From positions 42,494,950 to 42,558,949 of the forward strand of contig JAHZTW010000002.1 of the NCBI GenBank assembly GCA_020283515.1: a DNA stretch of 64,000 bases. The letters run 5' to 3'. The position numbers were made by a program, and so were the translations under genes. Source of the DNA: Alliaria petiolata. Taxonomy: Eukaryota; Streptophyta; Magnoliopsida; Brassicales; Brassicaceae. Numbering within the stretch: position 1 is the stretch's first letter; the number at the start of each line of letters is the position of its first letter. The notes under the pieces are model-generated. The model ran no database searches and had not been told where the DNA came from. It saw only the letters and a program-made list of their open reading frames with translations. Below, piece by piece: positions 33,738 to 46,173 of this stretch.

Positions 33738-35175
33738 TTCAGAGGCAGAAACAAGCGATACATCATCGTCGTCGGTGAATGCTAGAAGAATGAAGGAAAC
33801 TACTATTACTGTTGGTGGCGCAAAGAAGAGCTTGTTGTCTAAGTATAAACAGCATCTGAGGAATTTCTACCTGGCTGTTAAGTTTCCGGGGGTCAAGGAG
33901 CGAAAGGGGAATTCTGATGTGAAACCAGATGATGGAGAGACTGAATATGATGGCTTGGAGTTGAAGCCGATGCAGAGTAACAATGTTAAAGAGGAAGCAA
34001 CAATAACAGTACAAGCAATTATACCTGAGATTTCAGAGCCGTCTTTGCTTTTATCGGACCAGTCGAGACGTTCCCTTTATACTTCACTCCCTGCGCTTGT
34101 TCAAGGGAGGAAATGGATATTGCTTTATAGGTGAGAGAACACATTCAAAGCATTTCAGAGTTTGATTTCTAAATTCTAATTCTATCGGTGTACATGATCA
34201 TTTGGTTTGATCTGCTTGCGGTAATTTTAGTACATGGAGGCACGGTATATCACTATCAACGCTCTACAGGAAAAGCCTCCTCTGGCCTGGTCTCAGTTTA
34301 CTGGTAAATAAAACTCAGTTTCTGATTTCATTTGTTAAAGTATGGAACTTTTATAGACCTCTAAAGAAAACCGGCCACTGTTTCAGGTTGTTGGAGACAG
34401 AAAAGGTTCGGTTTTTGGTGGTCTTGTCGAGGCACCTTTGATACCAACTGATAAGAAGTATCAGGTTCGGTCCCAAAGATCCAATCTTTGTTAGATTCCG
34501 TTTATCAAGTTCTCTTTCTCTTCGCTCTATCAATTGAGATTCTTCGTCTTCGGTTTTTTTTTTGTGTCAGGGAACCAACAGTACATTTGTTTTCACTGAT
34601 AAGTCTGGACAACCCACAATATACCGTCCCACGGGTATTATTATTATCATGCATTGCTCAGCAACATGGAGCTTCTTGGAGTTTTTTTTTCTTATTCATT
34701 TGTAATTATGGTTTGCACTTGAGCAGGCGCAAATCGGTTCTACACTTTATGCTCCAAGGACTTTCTAGCTCTCGGCGGTGGTGGGCGGTTCGCTCTCTAT
34801 CTAGACAGTGAGCTGTAAGATTTCTTACCAAACTCTTAAAATCATATATCCACGTCAAACAACAAACCATTGTTCCCTCAATTCGTTTGATACATCGTGT
34901 TTTTTTTAGGCTAAGTGGATCAAGTGCTTACTCAGAGACATACGGGAACTCTTGTCTCGCAAACTCTCAGGACTTTGATGTTAAGGAAGTGGAGGTACAT
35001 AAGCTAACTTCAACCCTCTCTTTTTTTAAGTTTCAATATTTGTTTCAACCTTTTACTGAAAACAAAACAAAAACACAATGGATTGTTGCAGCTATGGGGA
35101 TTTGTGTATGGCTCAAAGTATGATGAGATTCTAGCTCTCAGCAAAACAATGGAGCCTGGTATTTGCAGGTGGTGA
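33210..35175 (+). CDS. TLD-domain protein (At4g39870-like)
   Basis: Eight exons: 33210-33320, 33526-34130, 34231-34303, 34387-34464, 34571-34634, 34727-34814, 34910-34994, 35092-35175; phases agree and give 395 aa. The N-terminal half is polar, with a run of about 20 Glu (codons GAA, near 33684-33731) and a Ser/Thr patch. The TLD domain is about residues 225-395: PALVQGRKWILLYSTWRHGI, then LLVVGDRKGSVFGGLVEAPL, GTNSTFVFTD, ANRFYTLCSKDFLALGGGG, and ELWGFVYGSKYDEIL. TLD proteins (OXR1/TLDC) are tied to oxidative stress resistance and V-ATPase regulation in animals and yeast; the plant role is unclear. The Glu run is a GAA microsatellite, so its length may vary or be misassembled. Confidence 0.92.
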
Positions 35176-35354
35176 TGATCATGATGAAGCGAGGTTCTCT
35201 TTTGTAAATGTGTAGTAAAGCAATGTTGTTTCCTTAAAGTGGCTTAATCACATCTCAAATACACTTTGTAACTCATAAATCTTATAACTCATAATGATTT
35301 TGGACTGAAAGCTAGACTCTAATATTTTGATTCTACCTCAGATTTGTACTAACA

Positions 35355-35418
35355 GGCCCGTTAATATTAATCGGCCCATTAATATTAATTGGCCCGTTAA
35401 TATTAATCGGCCCATTAA
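35355..35418 (+). promoter_or_regulatory. 18-bp tandem repeats with site II (GGCCCA) elements, uL23 promoter
   Basis: GGCCCRTTAATATTAATY repeats at 35355, 35373, 35391 and (partial) 35409. The second and fourth contain GGCCCATTAA, the reverse of TGGGCC, the TCP-bound site II element common in plant ribosomal-protein promoters. The position, 100-165 bp before the uL23 start, fits a promoter. Confidence 0.7.
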
Positions 35419-35520
35419 GGTAATATGTAATGAGTATTTTAGTGAAGAACGAAAAACCCTCTCTTTCATTTTTAACCTATCTGAGAAGAAACTCCGATTC
35501 AAATCTGAAATTGAAGAGAA

Positions 35521-36060
35521 ATGGGGAGTAGATTGGGAGGACGAGTGGTTCATTTCGCGAATCTTCCGATTAAGCTACTGATGCCCACGAAACTGACGAA
35601 CATCCACGAATTCGCGCTGAAAACGATCCCTTCTGCGACCAAGATTGAGATCAAGCGAGTCCTCGAGTCTCTCTACGGATTCGAGGTGGAAAAGGTGAAC
35701 ACACTAAACATGGACGGGAAGAAGAAGAAGCGTGGAGGTTTGTTGATAGCGAAGGCGGATTACAAGAAGGCTTACGTCACGCTCAAAAACCCTTTGTCGA
35801 TTTCCAGGGATCTGTTCCCGGTGAAGTTTGTCGAGGAGGATAGGAAGAGTAAAGTGAAAGGATCTAGTTTCGTTGAGGAAGAAGATGATAAGAAGAGTCA
35901 CTGGCTTGATCAGAAGGAGAAGAGGGAAGTCGGCGGTTATGGTAAAGGTAAAAGTCGTCGCGGCGGTGAAAGGTCGAATTCGCCGGCGAGAGCTGCTGCT
36001 GCTGCTGCTGCTGCGGGGGCGAAGTTTCCATGGAGCAACATGAGATTTGGTGGCAAGTAA
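35521..36060 (+). CDS. Ribosomal protein uL23 family (At4g39880-like, organellar type)
   Basis: Intron-less 179-aa protein. The L23 fold is seen at about residues 10-110: ANLPIKLLMPTKLTNIHEFA, KTIPSATKIEIKRVLESLYG, then VEKVNTLNMDGKKKKRGG and ADYKKAYVTLKNPLSI. In bacteria L23 sits at the peptide exit of the large subunit. The basic C-terminal extension (about 140-179) with a GCT-encoded run of eight Ala is not part of the bacterial core. A. thaliana At4g39880 is annotated as an L23/L15e family protein, and a mitochondrial location is likely but inferred. Start: first ATG, MGSRLGGRVVHF. The upstream site II repeats fit a ribosomal-protein gene. Confidence 0.9.
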   Translation: MGSRLGGRVVHFANLPIKLLMPTKLTNIHEFALKTIPSATKIEIKRVLESLYGFEVEKVNTLNMDGKKKKRGGLLIAKADYKKAYVTLKNPLSISRDLFPVKFVEEDRKSKVKGSSFVEEEDDKKSHWLDQKEKREVGGYGKGKSRRGGERSNSPARAAAAAAAAGAKFPWSNMRFGGK

Positions 36061-36972
36061 GGGTTTTTCTAATCCAAATTAGGGTTTATGAGCGAATTAT
36101 CACCTGGGTTTGTGTTTGTTTTTAGCAATCGGATTATGGATTTTGATTTATGTTAAAAAGAGACGAGCTTGATCGTGAATCTGGATCGTATAAGCCCTCA
36201 GAGTTTCTGTGACTTTGGCAAATAAAATCCAAAGTCTTGTTTCTCATCTTTCTCTACTTATGATTTATGGAACACATTTAAGCTATGATATTTGCAGTTG
36301 GCAAGATTTTAAAGCTTTTTACTTGATTACAACTTGCAAGAATGCATCATAAGCTTACAACTCCTACTAGTCATGGTGTCTTATTGTCTGTGGATTTGGG
36401 GTTATGTTGAAACGCGGATATGAGAAAAACGTTTTGTGAATTATAACAAATCCGCTACGTTATCCATTCCATCTCTGATCATCCCAACAATCCCCACCCA
36501 CTTTGTGAGCTACTAGTTTAAGTAAGAGTCCAGATCTTCAGATTTGTACTAAAACATCCCCAAAAATCAATGTATAGCATAAAGAAACGGTTGGGAAATG
36601 TATGCAGTTGATGATGAACAAAAAAAAAAAAATCAGAGCTATCAAACGAGAGTTTAGTTTGCTGAATATATCTATGCATCTGATAAACCCATTAAAATAC
36701 AGAGAAACGTATTAGAGAGATTACCCAGCCGCGCTCTAGAGGCGAGTTAAATTCACGCGCCTAATTATAAATAGTCCGCGGAAATCGTTGAATTTTCCCG
36801 GTGTTACAAAATCTTGGCGCGTGGCGAAAGGATTTTCAGCTTCGTGTGCGATGACCGCGTCTTCGTCGTCGTGCTCGCCTTCTCTTTCTTCCAGAGCTAA
36901 GAAGAAAACTTCGAATCTGCTCTAATTTCGGATCTCAATCACTTTTTTTTTCCTCCTTTCCTTCTTCTTCAA
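36061..36972. other. Intergenic, uL23 3' flank and RABH1c promoter
   Basis: Mostly AT-rich. A TTATAAATAG box at about 36765-36774 lies 200 bp before the RABH1c start and is a good TATA candidate. GC-rich CGCG-containing sequence surrounds it. No gene seen. Confidence 0.55.
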
Positions 36973-38391
36973 ATGGCGGCGGTTTCTCCTTTGGCCAAGT
37001 TTAAGCTGGTGTTCTTAGGTGATCAATCTGTCGGAAAAACCAGCATCATCACCCGTTTCATGTATGATAAATTCGACACCACTTACCAGGTTCAAATCAT
37101 AGCTCCTTTTAATCATTGATTTGATTCCTTCCATTGTTGATTGATTTTTAAATTCTTTGCGTCGATTTTCATTGGTTCTCGTTTATTGTTATGATCTGAT
37201 TCGAACATCGGTTTTCTATGTTACGATTGTTTGAAAATATTACATCTCGGATTGGTCGATTCTCCGATCGTTGATCACTAAGCTTTTACAATGGAATTTT
37301 CCCGATATGATCATTATGTTGCAGTTATGGTCTAATTTGTCTCCTTACGATGATCACGATCCATGTGTTGCTTTTTTTGTTTTGGATGTAATCTCTTGTT
37401 AATTACGCTTTATTTAATTAGTCATATTAAGCCTTAATTGTCTTCTCTCTGCAGCCTACCATTGGGATTGATTTTCTATCGAAAACAATGTACCTCGAAG
37501 ACAGAACAGTTCGTTTGCAGCTATGGTGAGACTGAGAACAAGAAATCTTGATTTTGCAGAACAATGCAGCTTCCTTAGCAAAGAATCACATGTGTGTTAT
37601 GTGCTAGTTTCAATAATACCAAAAGATTAACAAATTTGTTTTTTTTTTTTTTTTTTTGAATGAAGGGATACGGCTGGACAAGAAAGATTCAGGAGTTTAA
37701 TCCCAAGTTACATCAGAGATTCTTCTGTTGCAATAGTTGTATATGATGTAGCCAGTGAGTGAGCTTTTTTGTTCCTTTTTCTCTGTCTTGATTCTTTAAT
37801 TCGCCATTTCTGTGTGTTTATGTGCTCACTACTTGTGCGTTTCGTCACACGCTTTGCAGATAGGCAAACGTTTCTGAATACGTCGAAATGGATCGATGAT
37901 GTACACAGAGAGAGAGGTTCAGGCGACGTTATTATTGTTCTTGTTGGAAACAAAACTGATCTTGTTGATAAAAGGTAAAAAGAGAAGAACCAAAATCAGC
38001 TTCGATGGCTTATATGATTATATTTGTCAATCATAACAGGCCTTTTGTAACGAAAACAGGCAAGTATCGATCAGTGAAGGGGAAGATAAGGGTAAAGAGT
38101 ATGGAGTGATGTTCATTGAGACCAGCGCGAAAGAAAATTTCAACATTAAGGTAACAATAAAAAAACAACAAGTAGAATTAAGGACGTTAGTGTCTGCCTG
38201 ATTTGTCTCACAAACATGAGTCTTTTTTTCAGGCTTTGTTCCGGAAGATCGCTGCAGCTTTACCGGGGATGGATTCATATTCATCGGCGACAAAATCAGA
38301 GGATATGGTTGATGTGAACCTAAAGACGACTTCAAATTCATCACAAGGCGAGCAACAAGGAGGAGGTGGTGGAGGAGGCTGTTCGTGTTGA
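36973..38391 (+). CDS. RABH1C: Rab6-type small GTPase RABH1c
   Basis: Six exons: 36973-37089, 37455-37525, 37666-37754, 37860-37974, 38060-38150, 38233-38391; phases agree and give 213 aa (A. thaliana RABH1c is about 214). GTPase motifs: GDQSVGKTS (residues 16-24, P-loop), PTIGIDF (switch I), WDTAGQERF (switch II), GNKTDL (guanine recognition) and ETSAK. The C-terminus is a Gly run ending CSC, a double geranylgeranylation motif. RABH/Rab6 proteins act in Golgi and Golgi-to-ER retrograde traffic. The effector region IDFLSKTMYLEDRTVRLQLW is the Rab6 type. Start: first ATG, MAAVSPLAKFKLVFLGD. Confidence 0.95.
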
Positions 38392-39016
38392 TTCAAAAGT
38401 AAAAACATATTCCGTTAAACAACTCCTTGTTGTGGAACCAAAGAAAAGAACAAAAAAAAGAGGATCAAGAAAGTTTGTTTTTTTTGTTGTTGTGATTTTT
38501 CGTCTTATTAGACATTGACAGAAAGAGAAAATGAAAACATCTTAATCAAATATACAAACATTAGAATATGATGCAGCCAGAGAAAGGAACTAATGTTCAC
38601 AAGGCTCTCTCGGATGAAACAACCATCGTCTTCGTGTTAGTCCGACAATCCGATAGCAAGACATCAGAAGTGGGCTTCTGAAATCGGTTTTTGGGAGAAA
38701 GTAAACCGTAATCCTTTTTATTTCGAAAATGGTTTTTTTTTTTGCTTTTCTACGTGAATTATTTAAAAAAATGTGAAAAACAAATTGTCAGTGCGCTATT
38801 AATTAATGATAACTTGGTTCTTTTGAATCTCTCGTTTAGTTACACGTTAATTAGGAGGAATTAAGCAAATAAGCATTCGCAAGTGTTGTTATTCACAGAG
38901 AAAGTGTTCACTTATCAACATTATGAAACTCGGAACAAAAGACGAGTTTTGGGAAAAGAGATTCAAAACAGAGACAACGAAGGAGAAAGAGGCCAAAAGA
39001 GAGGTTACAGGTTTTC
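38392..39016. other. Convergent 3' flanks of RABH1c and the At4g39900-like gene
   Basis: The two genes end tail to tail. No coding sequence seen; AT-rich with T runs. Confidence 0.5.
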
Positions 39017-40827
39017 CTACATATGATTGAAGCTGTTATCTCCTCCGTTTTGCCTCACTCTCAGTGTCAGGTAGATCAATATCAATGTTCCCACACTTGA
39101 TCTGCAATCCATAGTGAATGCATCGTAAGTTACATATATATACACGCATCTATCCAAGAAATGACCTAGAGGTACACTTACAAGATGGAGAATAGGATGA
39201 CGATTTTCCTTGAATCAAATGAAGCAGCACGCTTGTATCTTCTCCACCTATTCGTTGGTGGATCGTGGCATCTCTCGGAGATGGCTTTATCTGCGACAGA
39301 ACTTCCTCAAGACTCAGTTCATAAACACATTTAACAGATCTTAGATTATGCAACTTTACCGATATTATTGTTATCTTTACCAGTGCTCAAGCTTGCTTGT
39401 CTCTGCAATACCTTTTGCATGTGCTGTAACCATACAAGAGTAAGACATTTGGATATCATCTTTCGAATATGGACCAAGCAAACTAGCATATATGTTGTTG
39501 TTGACCAATAGATAATAGTATGAAACTTACTACACTCTCAGATTTCACACTTCCAACAACTTCGTCATGGGATGTCAACGTCTCACCACCATTCCCTTTC
39601 TCGACATTTATGTCCACAACGCATGATTGGTAGGAATCTGTGCCTCCCAGTAGCACATTGATGCGGTTCTGCGTTTTCTGACAATTCAGTTGTGCATCGA
39701 TCAACATCTGGCTTTTAGATGGAAGCAGCGCCTTGACGAAGCTCAAGAGAGTAAACTGCGAGGTACATTGCGGGATTGTATTTCCTTCATCAGGTAGGAC
39801 CGAGATAGTACACACGTCTTGTACCTATACAAATGGCAGATTTTAGCACACTTTATCATATCACACCAACAATGCTTCTGAAAATCTATTTAGCTCTCAG
39901 ATGTACCAAATTACCAGTGATCTTACTAATTAACATATCAGATGCAACCAAATTCCATCGTCATGTTCTACTCAAAGAAAATCCTAGTTTCAAGCCAAAA
40001 GTCAAAGGGATTGGGTTCACTCTTGTAAACAGAACAAGAACTCACCAGTGAAGTATCGATGGCACGGTCTTCTTTCGAAGGAAATGCAGCCTCCTTGACA
40101 AGAAGAGGAAAAACATCTGCATCGCAAAAAACACAAGGTTCAACATTACTCATTAGTATGCTTTCAAAAATTTATCATGATACTGAATCTAAACCGCGTA
40201 ATCCATAGCTTTACCTATGGCGCTATGTTTGCCACCATCACTGAAGCTAGGCTTAGGAGCCTTGAAGCTTGGATACTTGACTGGCGCGTTCCCGTTACCA
40301 TTCCCATCTGCAACACTTGGGAACTGCTGCTTCCCCTGTTGAATATATCAGAAACTTGTGTCAAATACATTAAATCAAAACCCCACCATGGAAGATCCAA
40401 CCAAAAGACTTAGAAAATGTTGACCATCAAAGGATACAAACAGTAACACTGTACAAGCTGAGAAATCTCTTAGATTCAAAACTTTTGGGGAACATATGAG
40501 TAGTTTTTATTTGATCATTGTTATTTCTCTTGTCGTGAGTAAGAGACTACTCTAAACAGTTCCCTAGATTAGTACTTCCTAAAACAGTATTTCTCTTGAT
40601 CCCTCTAAAGAAAGAAATAGCCAAATGCAGGAAGATAGAATCAAGGGGAAGAAGAACACTTCGAGAATCGAATCGAATCTCCAAGAGCCATAAGTCTCAT
40701 CTTCTTCTCAGATTAGATTCCAATTAAACCCCCAAATCGATAGGAAGAATTAGAACAACAAACAGAAACCGACACTAGAAGGAGTAATCTAACTAACCCC
40801 TTCGAAAAAATCACCAGAAGCGGCCAT
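39017..40827 (-). CDS. Conserved protein of unknown function with C-terminal membrane helix (At4g39900-like)
   Basis: Seven exons on the minus strand: 40798-40827, 40215-40335, 40046-40116, 39531-39824, 39381-39423, 39182-39290, 39017-39101; all phases fit and give 250 aa. It starts MAASGDFFEG. The middle exon has a Ser/Gln/Asn-rich central region with SQMLIDAQLNCQKTQNRINV and LLGGTDSYQSC. The C-terminus, RKIVILFSILSSVGTLILIY, is a strong hydrophobic helix followed by a short basic tail, so a tail-anchored membrane protein is possible. No known domain recognised. The A. thaliana gene has been labelled adenine deaminase, but no deaminase motif is visible, so that name should not be carried over. 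Confidence 0.8.
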
Positions 40828-40974
40828 TGCAGAGAGAATCCTGATTAGCGGCGGGTTTCAAGAGGGGAAGACGAAGCTTGAAGAACTGGGTTGTGTACAA
40901 TGCATGTGGAGTTCGTACGAAGCTTCCGAGTAACGGCAGATTCAGAGAGAGAAGGAAGGAGAAGAAGAAGAAGT

Positions 40975-40979
<5 letters not shown>

Positions 40980-41008
<29 letters not shown>
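40980..41008. repeat. GA microsatellite in the leader of the At4g39900-like gene
   Basis: About 14 AG/GA units, about 150-180 bp upstream (minus strand) of the start codon. GA/CT runs in 5' leaders are common in plants and may bind BPC-type GAGA factors; this is inference. Confidence 0.85.
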
Positions 41009-41012
<4 letters not shown>

Positions 41013-42379
41013 AGAAGTTCACAACGCTCTGCTCCGGGCCCGGCGCGATTCGCCTGTGAATGCCTTCATCTGATTGCGACATCAACAAGGATAACGACAA
41101 ATCCTAATTCTTCGCCTCCACTTTTTTTAATACCCAAAATACCCTTTTACTTTTTTCTCTTCTTACATTTTACTATTAAACTTGATTAGAGAGATCTCAT
41201 TGTATTTTTTTAACATAGTGACCCTTAATTACTCTGACAATAAATGCATGTCTGTACTTTTTAAATCTCTGTCTGCATATTTCATATTTGTACACTGTGT
41301 GATAATAAAAAGTATACTAGTATAAGTCATAATTATAATTTACTATTTATGAGCTGTGCCTGTCCATAACATCTACCTTTTTGTGATGCTCAAAACAATC
41401 ATTTATATGTTTTGGGAAACAATATGATAAATGGGTATACCAGAATCGAGAGACATTAACCAACCATATCAAATCCACCCATCTCTCTATATGCATTTTC
41501 TTTTCTTTTTCATTTTTGCTGAAATGTAAATTATCATATGCATTTAACTCCCATATGCCCATCGCCAGCATTTGAAAATTTATTGACTCTTGTTATTATG
41601 TAAATAAACATATATGTAGTATCAGGTTTTCTTCTTCTTCATTTTTTTGTTGTTAAAAAAATTGTAAAATTGCAATGTGAAAGTATTAATGTTTGTAGAG
41701 CAACATAGCGAAAAGGACATGACTCACGGGTGATGCAATTTTCTGGCTGTATCTTCTTCGTCAGCTTCTCCCGTGAACTCTCTCTCTCTTTTGAGTTTTG
41801 TCTCTCTATCTATGGATTATTTATTTGTTTGTAATTTTGTGTTTTTGCTTATAACTTTATATTATTCTCACGGCAAAACTTGTTATCCTAATTTCGCAAT
41901 CAGCCCATTTAACCATAATGGGCTGGAACAGACTTTAGATCCAATCATATCAATAACATTTTGATGTCCGGTTTTGTTGTGAAATAGTAATGTCTCTATC
42001 AAACCGAAGTTTTTTTTCTTCTTTCTGAAATTGAAAGTACATTACATTACTCTTAGGAATTATGTAATTGTATAATCTTATTCCTTGCTCTTCTTCATTT
42101 TCTCAGTTTGAAAAAAGACACAAAGACAAGGAATTATTTGCCATTAGCTGTACACATGGCCTTTCAAAGTTTACAGATTTCTTCAGTTAAAAAACTTTTG
42201 CAATTTAAACTCACCAAAATATCCTTTGGGAGAGAGAGACACAGAGAAAGTCAACCAACCAAAAAAAAAAGGAACTGTCAATTAAATTGACTTTTAAGTC
42301 ACAGACATATACCATTACTAAGTTGTTAAGAAAAAAACGAAGAAAGTCCTTTTATCTGATTTTTATCTTTCTCGGCTTT
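41009..42379. other. Intergenic region before UBP3 3' end
   Basis: AT-rich, with no supported gene on either strand. A CT run lies near 41780-41790. Short open frames here have no recognisable domains. Confidence 0.5.
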
Positions 42380-44787
42380 TTACTTCGTTGGTCCAAGGCT
42401 CTCATAGAACAAGATGTAACCATGATCAGTATTGCTCGAATACTCCTGAGACGATCCAAAGAATGTTTGCACAGCTGATTCTTCAATCATCTCAACATTC
42501 TCATCATCAAAGAAGAGCCAATGGTTATGGCTTTTCACAAGGCTAACGTAATGGCCATGGTTGGGTCCACTTCCGACATGAACCACCACTGCAAAGAGAG
42601 AGTACTCAACGTCTGCGTATGGTTCCACCGTGTTGCTCAGTTTTAGCTCCAGAGGGAACACAACTCGATAAGAGAGCTTCTTGTAACGGCCTAGCTGTTC
42701 GATGTATTTGAATCGTTTTAGATGGATGACTAAGATGTGTGGTGGCTTCTTGATCTTCATCCTCTTTTGTGCTTCTTGTAAGCTGCAAATATAAACATTA
42801 AAAAATCCAGCTTCGGTCATCATCGCCAACAAAATCCCACTGGGCCTAGTAAAGTCTTACACTTTGGAGCGCTTAATCATACAAAACAGCCACTGAATAA
42901 AAAAAAGGAGCTTAAAGACTAGTGTTTAACTTTGAAAAGCAATGGAGTGAGACTAAGAACCAACATTTTACCTGCAGCATTTGTCACAGAAGAATTTGTC
43001 CTCAGCATGAAGTGTCTCTGTCGAGCTGAAGTTTTTCAAACAGCTAGTTATCGAACTGTTCTGTTCGATATCAAGGCTTAGGTCTAGGAACGTTTCATCT
43101 CTTGCTGTCACTGTCTCACACCGCAGGCACCTTGTCTCGTTGGTGAGTATGCCCTGTGCACATATCCGGATTTTATATAGCCAAAAATTGCACTAATCAC
43201 CTTAGAAGAAGTGAATAGTTTCATTCAAAAGAACCGACCTGGAAAATATTGTGCACCCAAGTAACAATAGGCTCTTTGTGGACACCATTTGCCTGAGGAA
43301 CTTTCGGTCCATTTGCAATCTTTTCGGGAGATGATGATGATGAGGTTTCAACTTCAGTTTTTGTAGATTTTGCCTCTTTCTCCAGTATGTCAACAACTTC
43401 ATTCAGCAAATAATTCAGGAATTCATGTGCATCCTACATGAGAATAGTAACGCCAATTCAATCAGCTATATATTGCTCTCTCATATCTTTGTACAATAAC
43501 GCTTGGAACGATGAGGGAATTTGCGAAAATCACCTGGTGCATATAACTCCGGAACAGCTCATTCTGTTTCTTCAACCTCTGTACAAATCGCTTAGGCGCA
43601 ATAACACCTGTTTTCTTCTTCTGGGAACTTATCTACACAATGATTTACAAGAAGCAGTCTAATGATTAACACTTTTCATTCCGCAGAAATGACTAGCCCA
43701 CGATAATCAAATAGATGATGACACAGGATACGACATACTAAGCGCTAAATCAAAATCATTTAGAATAATCCAATATACCTAACAAAAGAGACAATAGTAT
43801 CAAGTTCCCGTTTTGCCAAAAACATCGACTTGTGACTTTACATAAGTGACTTAACCAATTAATGATGTCAAGTGAGAAATCAAGTAAACCAATAAGAGAA
43901 ATACTTTCAACAAATAAGAAATCGTTCACTTGAGTTAGAACAGGGTTGAAACGATAACCACTACCACGAAGTAGAAAAGAGAAATAGAATAAAAGATTAT
44001 TGTAACGAACAAAAAAAGAAAGCAAGGCAAATATCATAAATACCTGCGAAAATAAGTCAGCCAGGCAGGTCATAAGATTCTCTTCAGCATCGGCGACGCT
44101 TTTATTACTGGTATAGTACTCAAGCAATTGTTCACGAAAGGGAACACAGAAATAAAGGGCCTGCACAAGGGGAAGAGATTCTTCAGCACATAAACTATTT
44201 ACTTGAGATCACTTGTCCATCATGTTAATACACAAAAGCCTTTGCCTTTCTCCAGTCCAGGGATCACATTCATCATATCCATCGCACGCAGGGAGATGGA
44301 GAAATCAATAGATACACAATTGCAATCACACGAGTGATTAAAAATGTAAACTTTGGTAGTTTAAAACAAGTTTTAAATGCTCATTCACTAAACTACCCTA
44401 ACGCCTTCCTAATAACAGATTCACAGGATTCACTTGTTTCAAACCCTGATTCGAAAGAGCTAATAATTCGAGAAATCGCAATGCATCCAAATCAAATTTA
44501 ACCTCTTGAAACGAATTTGACATAGTAAGGTCAATCAGCGATACGATTCGACTTGGAAAATTCGATTCATAGTTTGGATAAAAACATACTAATTCAATAT
44601 ACCGAACGAGTCGCACACATCGAATAATTCGAGATAAGAGAGACAAGAGAGAGAGAGAGAGGAAGTGGACCTGCAAAACGCTGTTGCAGTAGCAAGTGTT
44701 GCCGAAGTTCTCGAATCCGAAGTAGCGTTCCCCTTCGGGGAACTGGTCGCCGAGAGCTTTCTCGAGTTTGGAGCCCGCGGCGCCCAT
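42380..44787 (-). CDS. UBP3: Ubiquitin-specific protease UBP3
   Basis: Six exons on the minus strand: 44671-44787, 44044-44160, 43534-43632, 43239-43433, 42972-43153, 42380-42782; phases agree and give 370 aa. A. thaliana UBP3 and UBP4 are about 370 aa. Cys-box [13 protein letters not shown] with catalytic Cys32; [18 protein letters not shown]; a zinc-finger-like CLRCE...CDKC pair; His-box [20 protein letters not shown] then FFDDENV. It removes ubiquitin from proteins and is nuclear. UBP3 and UBP4 act redundantly in pollen development. The start [13 protein letters not shown] is conserved; an in-frame upstream ATG (44862) is ignored. Confidence 0.95.
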
Positions 44788-46173
44788 CAGCCCTAGAACT
44801 AGCCTCCGTATCACCGTTGTTTCTGATCCTGACTCGTCCGATTTGACTCGGGAGATTCTCAAAGGGGGAGTATCCTCTTTCGCGTCTGCGTATTGTTCGA
44901 TTCGATCGGATAATTATTCTTCAGATTTCGAAGGAGCCCTCTCAGTGCGAAAGAGGATCGATAAAAAAAAGTTTTTTCTTTTCTTTTTCTTTTTTGATTT
45001 TAATTTCTGTTAAAAGCTGTGGATTATCAGAAAGGAGAGAGAGAGAGAGAGAGAAAGTGAGTTTGACGATCAAAAACATCGAGTCAAAATTGCAAATTAC
45101 ACCCCTCAAGTATGTAAACGTTACGAAATGAACGTTGATTTATAATGTATAAGATTAGGCCCATGCATATCGTTTTTATTTAACTGTGGCCAATTTGGTT
45201 TTCACAGAAAGGATAAAGAAGAATCCAACAAGGCAACAAGGGTAGATACAATCCGCATCGAATATTCGAATACCGTAAAACTATTAAGAGTAGAACGAAG
45301 TACACTCTTTTATGATTAGTTAGACATGCAATCTAAGTGACCTCTCATGAGTATTCAGTGTGGCGTTATACAAACAACAAAAAGTAAAATCATTTTACAT
45401 ATATATAAAAGTCACATTTTTGTTTGGAGAGTAATTTTGTTTTCAGCAAGTTACATAAACAAACAAATTAATCATGGAAGTACATATATTACATATATCA
45501 ATACAGAATTGCTATTTGTAAATGAAAATAGACACAAAGTTGGTCGTAATCATTTGTTGTCGGATTTCCGATGGAAATGTCGGTGGCCACTACGTCGTTT
45601 TTTTATTTTGGCTAATCCATTGTTCCTATTAAACCAAATCTCTAATACTTAGTCAACCACGATCGTAGGAGTTACCCGATTTGCTATACATGGCGACTAA
45701 TTTAATTTTAAATCGGGACGGACCACATGCATAGGATGGGAACAATGGCCATATGTCCGTCCATATAGCGACGAATTTTGTTCTTACCAATGGATTTACT
45801 ACTATATATGATCGTTCAGTGTTTTGAACTCCTGTAATATATATATTCCTTACAAAATAGTCGAAGTCATATCATTAGAATCTTTTTCTACCAGATTTAC
45901 TAGATATAAAATTAATGTTTTACATATATAATCAGATTTTCTTATTCTAGTAGATTTAGTTTTCCTACCAATTTACTAGGTGATAAATATTTTTGGTCAA
46001 CATTTTAACAAGTTGGTTCAACGTATCCAATTACTTTGGTTTATGAATTTATATCACCAGTCTATATAAACAAGACCTCTTCGATGTCAACAAATCCAAC
46101 TGCTCCAAAACATAAGAAAATATTTACAACACGTTAACACATACAGTATAAAAAATACTTTGGAAAAAAAGAA
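44788..46173. other. Divergent intergenic region, UBP3 leader to defensin-like gene 1
   Basis: A GA run at 45034-45053 lies in the probable UBP3 leader or promoter. The right part is AT-rich. A TATA box TATATAAA at 46063-46070 serves the defensin-like gene at 46174 and is embedded in sequence shared with the promoter of the second defensin-like gene. Confidence 0.6.

Noticed and set aside
41347..42290. Short open frames in the UBP3 downstream region
   Set aside because: No signal peptide plus cysteine pattern, no domain and no splice context; chance frames in AT-rich DNA.
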